Shown here: one piece after another, positions 31,464 through 37,280 of the stretch
How positions within the stretch are numbered: the stretch's first letter is position 1
Layout: the number at the start of each line of letters is the position of its first letter
Source of the DNA: CAZKFA01 sp964551925
GTDB taxonomy: Bacteria; Cyanobacteriota; Vampirovibrionia; LMEP-6097
NCBI GenBank assembly: GCA_964551925.1
Contig: CAZKFA010000017.1
Location: 1-37,280 of the forward strand
Direction of reading: 5' to 3'
DNA: 37,280 nt
Position numbers and translations under genes: made by a program
Notes under the pieces: generated by a model
Seen by the model: the letters and a program-made list of their open reading frames with translations, nothing else
What the model was told of the DNA's origin: nothing
Database searches by the model: none

Positions 31464-32125
31464 TGTCTGACAATAGAGATGACATCATAAACTATATTAG
31501 TGAGCGCTATGCTGCTGAAGATACACTGCTCAAGAATATTCTCATCAAACAACTTGCTGGCGGTGGACCCATGATGAATATCGGACCCGATCAAGGTAAG
31601 TTTCTATATTTATTAGTACAATTACTCAAAGCAAAAAATATTTTAGAACTCGGTAGCTATTATGGTTATAGCAGCATCTGGCTAGCTAGAGCAATCAGAG
31701 AGCTTAACAAAGAAGGTATCAAATCTCATTTGACTTGCATCGAAAGATCAGCAGATTATGCTGATCTAGTCCAGGAGCATTTAGCCGCAGATGATTTAAG
31801 GCAATTCTCAACAGTAATAACAGGATCTGGTCTAGAAGTATTAACCAAGTTAATTAATGATAAACAACGCTTCGATATGATTTTTATTGACGCTGACAAA
31901 GCCAACTATCCTAATTATCTAGACTTAGCTGCTCTATTATTACCACAAGGCGGTTGCCTATTAGTAGACAACACCTTATGGTCAAATAAAGTCCTTGACA
32001 ATGATACAGCAGACAAACAAACTCAAGCTATTCAAGAATTCAATGATAAACTAGCTCAATCAACAGACTTTGAAGCGACTTTATTAACTATTCAAGATGG
32101 CTTGACATTAGCTCTGCGCAAGTAA
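31463..32125 (+). CDS. SAM-dependent O-methyltransferase
   Basis: A 220-residue class I methyltransferase of the cation-dependent catechol/caffeoyl-CoA type (Methyltransf_3). The SAM loop is ILELGSYYGYSSIWLA (about residues 59-74) and the metal-site region is FIDADKANYPNYLDLA and LVDNTLWSNKV. The start is coupled to the RNase gene (TAATG). The 3' end overlaps the convergent cysteine-cluster gene by 38 bp. Substrate unknown. Confidence 0.92.
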   Translation: MSDNRDDIINYISERYAAEDTLLKNILIKQLAGGGPMMNIGPDQGKFLYLLVQLLKAKNILELGSYYGYSSIWLARAIRELNKEGIKSHLTCIERSADYADLVQEHLAADDLRQFSTVITGSGLEVLTKLINDKQRFDMIFIDADKANYPNYLDLAALLLPQGGCLLVDNTLWSNKVLDNDTADKQTQAIQEFNDKLAQSTDFEATLLTIQDGLTLALRK

Positions 32126-33377
32126 GCCAAGCGACTAAAGTACCAACTGGTTGTTTATAATCAGCGAAACCATATTGTTTCGCTAGTAATTCATTACTAG
32201 AGCCAATCATAGCTGTGTGCGGCTGAGAATCATAAACATCTCTTTCATTTCGCTGACTAGAATTGTATTGAAATTGTGTTAGATAGAATTTACAAGCTTG
32301 TACATCTTGACCATTAATTGTAGAGAGACCAAAAGACCTACAAGCCAGTGGTCTAGCTTCATGTATAGTACAAAGATCATCATCACCTAACATCGGACAA
32401 GTAAACTGAAAAGCATGAGGATTATCCTTGGCTACAACTTGATCAACGATTATCATTGCCTCGCCATATTTATCCTTATGTTGTTTTTGTATAGCTTGAG
32501 CGCGCGTGACTAAGGATTTTATATCAACATCATGAGCCTTGATCCATTCTAATATATGTAGAAACTCAGTCAGTGAGACAGTTGGGAAATCTTTTTTACA
32601 GCAATCACTACAACCAAAATATGAGCAGGTGTCTTCATAAACACCAGAGCGAATCAAGACTTCTGCTTGAATAGTTTTCACCTCTTGATATATCGCTGAT
32701 AGATTAGGTAGCACCTCTTGAGCTGAATAAAACTTCTCAGGTGCGATTTTATTTAATTTTATTGTTTGACTTGTCTTTGGGTAGAAAGCTTCTCGATATT
32801 TGGCTTGATGCTGCTCCGCTAATTGCTTATTGTCAATCCGTCTGTAGTATAAGGCAAGCAAACGCTGTTGTTGAGCAATCAAGCTCTCGTCAACTAGAAC
32901 AGTAAAATTACCAGCATCAGAAATCACTTTATAAACCTCGTTCAAAGCCTCTCCAGAAGAGTTTTTTAAAAGAAAATCAGAATAATAAATAACAATACTG
33001 GGCAATAATATTTTATAATGATAGAAATCTATCGACTTGAGCACAATATTATTAGTCAATAAAGCATAGAGCTCTATCAATTCATAAGCTAGACTATCAA
33101 CAATGACCGGGTTTGGTTGTCGTATGGAAATATGCCAAGGTTTAATTTCCTGACCTAAGACTAAAAGATTCAACAAAAACAATGCTTTAATTTTGCTCGT
33201 GCTGATTAAATGTGGATTAGCTTCTAAGTATTCATGTAATTCTTGGTGTTTACTACGTAGAAATTGACCAAGATAATGCAAATAATCTTTGTTAATTTGT
33301 TCTTCATGCAAGAGCTCATCCAAGCCAGAATTACGGCAAGGCAAAAGATCAAGAGATTTAATGTTTTGCTTAGTCAC
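32088..33377 (-). CDS. YkgJ-family (CxxCxxCC-type) cysteine-cluster protein
   Basis: A 429-residue protein with a C-terminal zinc/iron-chelating cysteine domain of the YkgJ type (PF03692): C251, C256, C259, C260 (CSYFGCSDCC), then C327, C336, C346 (CPMLGDDDLCTIHEARPLAC) and C362. Residues 1-240 are helical, probably repeat-like, and show no recognised domain. Members are thought to bind metal or a cluster; the function is not established. GTG start with no clear promoter box at the usual 7-8 nt. It lies between an O-methyltransferase and fmt. Confidence 0.85.
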   Translation of the reverse strand: MTKQNIKSLDLLPCRNSGLDELLHEEQINKDYLHYLGQFLRSKHQELHEYLEANPHLISTSKIKALFLLNLLVLGQEIKPWHISIRQPNPVIVDSLAYELIELYALLTNNIVLKSIDFYHYKILLPSIVIYYSDFLLKNSSGEALNEVYKVISDAGNFTVLVDESLIAQQQRLLALYYRRIDNKQLAEQHQAKYREAFYPKTSQTIKLNKIAPEKFYSAQEVLPNLSAIYQEVKTIQAEVLIRSGVYEDTCSYFGCSDCCKKDFPTVSLTEFLHILEWIKAHDVDIKSLVTRAQAIQKQHKDKYGEAMIIVDQVVAKDNPHAFQFTCPMLGDDDLCTIHEARPLACRSFGLSTINGQDVQACKFYLTQFQYNSSQRNERDVYDSQPHTAMIGSSNELLAKQYGFADYKQPVGTLVAWLTCAELMSSHLE

Positions 33378-33444
33378 TACTAATCTTCATTATTCCACAA
33401 TAAGCTAGCTCAATCACATACATGTTATATTGTTATCTAAGCTT

Positions 33445-34455
33445 ATGACTGCAAATAAACTCAGCAAAGTCATCTTCCTAGGCACACCAGATTTTGCCGT
33501 GCCTAGCCTTAGAACATTAATTCAAGATCCAGAGATAGAAGTTCTAGCCGTTATTACTCAGCCAGATAAGCCCGTAGGGCGTAAGCAGATTATCACTGCA
33601 CCAATAATTAAAACACTAGCGCGAGAACACCGTATCCCAGTTTACCAACCAGAATCACTCAACAATGATGAAGAATTATTCACAACAATGCAGAAACTTA
33701 ATCCTGATTATTTAATCACGGTTGCTTACGGGCAAATCATCAAAGAAAAAATCCTCAATTTCAAGCCCATTATCAATGTCCATGCTAGTTTGCTGCCATA
33801 TTATCGTGGACCAGCTCCAATCAATTGGATGATCATCAATGGTGAGACTGAAGTTGGCGTAAGCACAATGCTAACCAATGCTGGCATAGATACCGGTGAT
33901 ATTTTATTACAAGCCAAAACTACTCTTGATTCAGACAGCAATGCTCAGGAACTCAGCACTAGATTGGCTTCTATGGGAGCAGAATTATTAATCAAGACTC
34001 TTAAGACTTACACTACTATTCAACCAATCAAACAAAGTTCTTATACTAATCTTGATTCTGATAAAATCCTCGCTCCTTTTATGAATAAAGAGTTAGGCTA
34101 TATAGACTTCAAAACAGAGAAACTATTACTTAAATCTGGCAATCCAAAACAAACAGATTTCTTACTAACAAAAGACAACTCGGCCACCAATATCCACAAC
34201 CTAGTCAGAGCTTGCCTTCCATGGCCAGTTGCATATTTCACACAAGACAATAAAAAAATCCAAATTCTAGAAACTACTATTGTTAACAATGATTCTCACT
34301 CAAGCAAGATCGGTGAAATCATTCACAGCGATAAAAACGACAAATCAATTACCATCCAATGTAAGCAAGGACAAATAAAAATCCTTAGAGTCAAACCCGA
34401 ATCCAAAGCAGAACTAAGTGCCTATGATTGGTTTAACGGATTAAAAACGTCTTGA
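33445..34455 (+). CDS. fmt: Methionyl-tRNA formyltransferase
   Basis: A 336-residue enzyme that formylates Met-tRNAi from 10-formyl-THF. It shows VIFLGTPDFAVPSL, TQPDKPVGR, ITVAYGQIIK, and the folate-site motif NVHASLLPYYRGPAPINWMI with Asn and His, then GIDTGDILLQ with the catalytic Asp. The C-terminal OB-like domain is less conserved. I prefer ATG 33445 over a TTG 15 bp upstream; TGtTATATT lies 13 nt before it. Formylation means normal fMet initiation, relevant to the leaderless messages seen here. Confidence 0.96.
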   Translation: MTANKLSKVIFLGTPDFAVPSLRTLIQDPEIEVLAVITQPDKPVGRKQIITAPIIKTLAREHRIPVYQPESLNNDEELFTTMQKLNPDYLITVAYGQIIKEKILNFKPIINVHASLLPYYRGPAPINWMIINGETEVGVSTMLTNAGIDTGDILLQAKTTLDSDSNAQELSTRLASMGAELLIKTLKTYTTIQPIKQSSYTNLDSDKILAPFMNKELGYIDFKTEKLLLKSGNPKQTDFLLTKDNSATNIHNLVRACLPWPVAYFTQDNKKIQILETTIVNNDSHSSKIGEIIHSDKNDKSITIQCKQGQIKILRVKPESKAELSAYDWFNGLKTS

Positions 34456-34461
34456 AAAAAA

Positions 34462-34535
34462 GAACCTGCTCTTTAGATGATGGTGGTTAAGGAGATTAAC
34501 TATGAGGTTTCATGAGCAACAAATTGAGCAGGTTC
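34462..34535 (-). terminator. 10-bp inverted repeat plus T-run after the 43-residue ORF
   Basis: GAACCTGCTC (34462-34471) and GAGCAGGTTC (34526-34535) are perfect 10-bp arms. On the minus strand the second arm runs into seven T, giving a terminator shape about 10 nt after the 43-residue ORF. The 54-nt loop is unusually long, but part of it can fold: GTTAA-GGAGA-TTAAC is in the loop. Confidence 0.5.
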
Positions 34536-34585
34536 AGAATTTTGATTATGCTCGATGCCAGCCAGCAACAGTATCTCTATCATAG
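34502..34585 (+). CDS. Possible 27-residue small peptide
   Basis: ATG 34502 is preceded by AAGGAG at 7-nt spacing, itself in the loop of a GTTAA/TTAAC stem. The frame begins MRFHEQQIEQVQNFDY and ends at TAG after 27 codons. The region on the other strand overlaps the 43-residue ORF. Composition is not strongly protein-like, so this is a weaker candidate than the minus-strand one. Confidence 0.3.
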   Translation: MRFHEQQIEQVQNFDYARCQPATVSLS

Positions 34586-34677
34586 ACAGGAACAGTAGCC
34601 AGCTCTAGTCTTTTGAAACCAAGGCCTGCATTAAGAGTCTCAATCACTGAATGAATTAAGTCATTAAAAAACACCAC
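34546..34677 (-). CDS. 43-residue small protein, unknown
   Basis: GTG 34677 has the ribosome site GGAGG exactly 8 nt upstream, strong by the standard of this window. The frame reads MVFFNDLIHSVIETLNAGLG and continues to a tail DTVAGWHRA, then TAA. The amphipathic start and even composition look like a real small protein. A terminator-shaped repeat follows. No homologous family is recognised. Confidence 0.5.
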   Translation of the reverse strand: MVFFNDLIHSVIETLNAGLGFKRLELATVPVYDRDTVAGWHRA

Positions 34678-34805
34678 AATAGGATCCTCCAATTTCTCAA
34701 AGCAATATCAATTCTTAATAAAATATTAAAACAAGTATGTCGCAAAAGGCAATATGTCTTAACTATAATTCTAAAGAAAATCTTAAAATTTAATATTTCA
34801 GATAA

Positions 34806-34949
34806 CTACATATCTTCCGGACTAAGTTCGTCACCTTCATCATTAACCCCAGGCATAACCTTAGAGAAAACAAACAAGAATAACAAGAAAACTGCCGTCA
34901 GAGCCAAAAACCCTAACAAAACGCCTTTCCACATTCCCGGAAATATCAT
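34806..34949 (-). CDS. 47-residue single-pass membrane protein
   Basis: ATG 34949 has GAAGGAG 8 nt upstream and follows the fusA stop by 25 bp on the same strand. It begins MIFPGMWKGVLLGFLALTAV, and the hydrophobic helix covers about residues 9-30; the tail PGVNDEGDELSPEDM is acidic. One helix plus acidic tail also describes the 43-residue protein at 2640, without clear sequence identity. Probably co-transcribed with fusA. Family unknown. Confidence 0.7.
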   Translation of the reverse strand: MIFPGMWKGVLLGFLALTAVFLLFLFVFSKVMPGVNDEGDELSPEDM

Positions 34950-34974
34950 AAATTAAGCTCCTTCAGAGGACTTG

Positions 34975-37095
34975 TTATGCTGCAGCCTTAGCTTTGGCTC
35001 TAGCACCTTTAATTTCTTCAGCAACATTTGGTGGTACTTCTTCGTAAGCAGAAAATTCCATTGTAAAGGTACCTTGACCCTTAGTCTTGTTACGAATATC
35101 AGTCGCATAACCAAACATATTAGCAAGCGGTACAAAAGTAGAAACCATAGACAATCCTCTATCAGTCTCCATCTTCTCCACACGCCCACGACGTGAAGAT
35201 ATATCACCAATCACATCACCCATAAAGGCTTCTGGAACTTCGATATCAACTTTCATCACAGGCTCAAGAATGATAGGCTTAGCCTTCTGTACACCTTCTT
35301 TAAGCGCCATCGATGCAGCAATTGCAAACGCCATCTCCGAAGAGTCAACGTCATGGTAAGAACCGTGTACTAAAGTAGCTTTGACACCAATTACTTCATA
35401 ACCAGAAATCACACCACCAGTCATCGCTTCTTTCATACCCTTCTCAACAGCTGGAATATATTCTTTTGGAATCACACCACCAACGATCTTATTAACAAAC
35501 GTCAACGGTGGATACTCTTTACCTTCTTCATCTTTACCAATCGGAGCTGGTTCGAAATCAATCACAACGTGACCGTACTGACCACGACCACCAGACTGCT
35601 TCGCGTACTTAAGATCTGAAGTAGCAGTACCTTTAATCGTCTCACGGAAAGCAACTTGTGGCTTACCAACGTCAGCTTCAACCTTGAATTCTCTTCTACA
35701 TCTATCAACCAGAATCTCCAAGTGCAATTCACCCATACCAGAGATAATAGTTTGACCAGTCTCATGATCAACTTTAACTCTGAATGTTGGATCTTCTTCT
35801 GCTAACTTATGCAAAGCAGTTGAAAGTTTCTCTTGGTCAGCTTTTGTCTTAGGTTCAATCGCAACTGAAATAACAGGCTCTGGTACATGCAATGACTCAA
35901 GTATGACTTGATTTTTTTCATCACAGAAAGTATCTCCAGTAGTTGTATCTTTGAAACCAACCACCGCACAAATATCTCCAGCTCTAATCTCATCAATCTC
36001 TGTTCTTTGATCAGCTTGAAGTTTGATTAAACGTGAAACCCGCTCTTTAGTTCCTTTGTTGGCGTTATAGACATAAGTACCAGACGAAATCACACCAGAG
36101 TACATTCTAATAAATGTTAGACGACCAACAAACGGATCAGTCATAACCTTGAATGCTAATCCAGCCATCGGCTGATCATCATCACACTTACGTGTTACTT
36201 CATTACCCTTAGTATCGATACCTTTGATATCAACTACTTCTAAAGGATTCGGAAGATAGTCTACAACAGCATCAAGGAGTTTCTGTACACCTTTATTTTT
36301 GAAAGCTGATCCACACAATACCGGAATGACATCTAACTTAACAACAGCTTGATGTAAACCTTCTTTAAGCTCTGCTTCAGTAAGAGAATCTTCACCCTCT
36401 TCTAAATATTTATTCATCAGAGCTTCATCATTCTCAGCAATCGCTTCTACCAATTGGGTTCTAAGCTCAGCACACTTAGCAGCCAAGTCAGTAGGATAGC
36501 CTTCAGTAATAGTGATGTCAGTACCAATATCATCGTTATAGATATAAGTTTTCTTCTCAACTAAATCAACGATGCCCTTGAACTGATCTTCAGCTCCAAC
36601 CGGAACGTGCAGAGGAAGTGCGTTCACGCGAACTTCTGTACGTAACTGTTGTACTACTCTAAAGAAATCTGAACCTTGTCTATCCATCTTGTTAACAAAG
36701 ACAACACGTGGAACTTTGTATCTATCAGCTTGTCTCCAAACCGTTTTGGTTTGCGGTTGCACACCACCAACAGCGCACAATACAATCACAACACCGTCTA
36801 GCACTCGCATTGAACGCTCTACTTCAATTGTAAAATCCACGTGTCCCGGGGTATCAATCAAATTAATAAATTTATTGCGCCATTCAGTAGAAATTGCAGC
36901 TGCTGTAATAGTGATACCGCGCTCTTTTTCTTGCTCCATCCAATCCGTAACAGAAGCACCTTCGTGTACTTCACCAATTTTGTGGATTTTACCTGAATAG
37001 AATAAAACTCTTTCTGTGGTAGTTGTCTTTCCAGCATCAATATGTGCTGCGATCCCCATGTTGCGATAATCTTCATACTTAACTTTACGAGCCAT
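34975..37095 (-). CDS. fusA: Elongation factor G
   Basis: A 706-residue translational GTPase that drives ribosome translocation. G1 is AHIDAGKTTTTER (K23), G2 region RGITITAAAIS, G3 DTPGHVDF, G4 NKMDRQG, followed by domains II-V, with GRGQYGHVVIDFEP in IV and SSRRGRVEKMETDRG in V. I chose ATG 37095, with AAAGGAA upstream; the frame is open 39 bp further. It is separate from rpsL-rpsG-tuf within the 185 bp visible upstream, and a leader stem precedes the ribosome site. Confidence 0.98.
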   Translation of the reverse strand: MARKVKYEDYRNMGIAAHIDAGKTTTTERVLFYSGKIHKIGEVHEGASVTDWMEQEKERGITITAAAISTEWRNKFINLIDTPGHVDFTIEVERSMRVLDGVVIVLCAVGGVQPQTKTVWRQADRYKVPRVVFVNKMDRQGSDFFRVVQQLRTEVRVNALPLHVPVGAEDQFKGIVDLVEKKTYIYNDDIGTDITITEGYPTDLAAKCAELRTQLVEAIAENDEALMNKYLEEGEDSLTEAELKEGLHQAVVKLDVIPVLCGSAFKNKGVQKLLDAVVDYLPNPLEVVDIKGIDTKGNEVTRKCDDDQPMAGLAFKVMTDPFVGRLTFIRMYSGVISSGTYVYNANKGTKERVSRLIKLQADQRTEIDEIRAGDICAVVGFKDTTTGDTFCDEKNQVILESLHVPEPVISVAIEPKTKADQEKLSTALHKLAEEDPTFRVKVDHETGQTIISGMGELHLEILVDRCRREFKVEADVGKPQVAFRETIKGTATSDLKYAKQSGGRGQYGHVVIDFEPAPIGKDEEGKEYPPLTFVNKIVGGVIPKEYIPAVEKGMKEAMTGGVISGYEVIGVKATLVHGSYHDVDSSEMAFAIAASMALKEGVQKAKPIILEPVMKVDIEVPEAFMGDVIGDISSRRGRVEKMETDRGLSMVSTFVPLANMFGYATDIRNKTKGQGTFTMEFSAYEEVPPNVAEEIKGARAKAKAAA

Positions 37096-37126
37096 GTTGT
37101 TTTCCTTTTTGATTACGTAGCGAAGC

Positions 37127-37141
37127 CTCCGCAAAACGGAG
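37127..37141 (-). promoter_or_regulatory. Hairpin in the fusA leader
   Basis: CTCCG and CGGAG form a perfect 5-bp stem with a 5-nt loop, about 30 nt before the fusA ATG and upstream of its ribosome site. It is GC-rich and could modulate fusA translation or protect the 5' end. Confidence 0.4.
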
Positions 37142-37179
37142 ATCCGCTCTAATTTTAAGACTTTTACTAGGATTTTGGC

Positions 37180-37209
37180 TTAATATTTAGGATTTTTATG
37201 TTTTTGCAA
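37180..37209 (-). promoter_or_regulatory. Possible fusA promoter
   Basis: Minus strand TTGCAA (37209-37204), 18 nt, TATTAA (37185-37180). It gives a leader of about 80 nt that includes the hairpin and the ribosome site. Confidence 0.4.
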
Positions 37210-37239
37210 TAACTTATTGAGAACCGGCCTCAACAAAAT

Positions 37240-37268
37240 TTGACTCTAGGGTAAAGGTAAGATAAAAT
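37240..37268 (+). promoter_or_regulatory. Strong sigma70-type promoter leading out of the window
   Basis: TTGACT (37240-37245), exactly 17 nt, TAAAAT (37263-37268). The gene it serves lies beyond 37280 on the plus strand. Confidence 0.5.
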
Positions 37269-37280
37269 ATTCTTAATACT

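Larger units (their letters stand above)
34456..34805. other. Intergenic region between fmt and the 47-residue membrane protein
   Basis: No long gene lies here. It holds the 10-bp inverted repeat, two small antiparallel ORFs with strong ribosome sites (listed separately), and an AT-rich stretch 34691-34805 in which I see nothing firm. Confidence 0.6.

Noticed and set aside
1..37280. CRISPR arrays, tRNA or rRNA genes, tmRNA, insertion sequences
   Set aside because: Reading both strands, I found no regularly spaced repeats, cloverleaf-like conserved arms, rRNA motifs, transposase motifs or target-site duplications.

Overview
This is a 37.3 kb low-GC chromosomal window from a Gram-negative (two-membrane) bacterium. 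LpxD, two tandem OmpH/Skp-like periplasmic chaperones and a lipobox protein point to an LPS-type outer membrane, and HemL shows C5-pathway haem synthesis. Several genes look cyanobacterial: a one-domain DprA-like protein of the kind annotated in cyanobacteria as 'DNA recombination-mediator protein A', a NuoA/NdhC whose C-terminus matches the NdhC style, an sdhB without its partners, and an N-terminal SLH-domain protein. No photosynthesis genes are present. My inference (moderate, from recall and not from a search) is a non-photosynthetic relative of Cyanobacteria, such as the Melainabacteria lineage.

Layout. 1-2771 is an accessory-looking end: the C-terminus of a surface or tail-like protein, a broken AAA/DUF4143 ATPase pseudogene, a secreted surface protein, and two tiny membrane proteins. 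2762-4308 carries an ABC sugar-transporter permease coupled to sdhB. 4444-9318 holds smpB, fabG, acpP, hemL, a DUF378 membrane protein and hom. 9323-12342 holds pcrA and the DprA-like gene. 12307-16476 is a cell-surface or lipid modification island: two divergent sulfotransferase-family genes, an alkaline-phosphatase-superfamily enzyme with Thr instead of Cys/Ser at the nucleophile site, and an HI0933-type flavoprotein. 16576-20891 holds tsaE, a GerMN lipoprotein, ompH-ompH-lpxD and wecB. 20907-24318 holds ispF, an SLH coiled-coil protein, a MerR-like coiled-coil protein, nrdR and a secreted six-cysteine Kazal-like protein. 24386-28108 holds aspS, rplS, a membrane-anchored cyclophilin and ribE. 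28094-34455 holds a LysR regulator divergent from a peroxiredoxin, nuoA/ndhC, a HAD hydrolase, an RNase HI-like protein, an O-methyltransferase, a YkgJ-type cysteine-cluster protein and fmt. 34456-37280 holds two small antiparallel ORFs with strong ribosome sites, a 47-residue membrane protein and fusA with its leader.

The strongest window-wide signal is in the promoters. At least eleven unrelated genes have a TAnnnT -10 box, often of the extended TGnTAnnnT form, exactly 7 or 8 nt before the start codon and no Shine-Dalgarno site. This predicts leaderless mRNAs as a normal expression mode here. A minority of genes (DUF378, fusA and the small ORF after it, the small ORFs near 34.5 kb) instead carry clear purine-rich ribosome sites. 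I see no CRISPR array, tRNA, rRNA, transposase or classical defence operon. The most novel-looking items are the leaderless architecture, the DUF378 leader with mutually exclusive hairpins over its ribosome site, the Kazal-like secreted protein, the sulfotransferase/AP-superfamily island, unlisted small proteins, and short palindromic repeats that run into coding ends.
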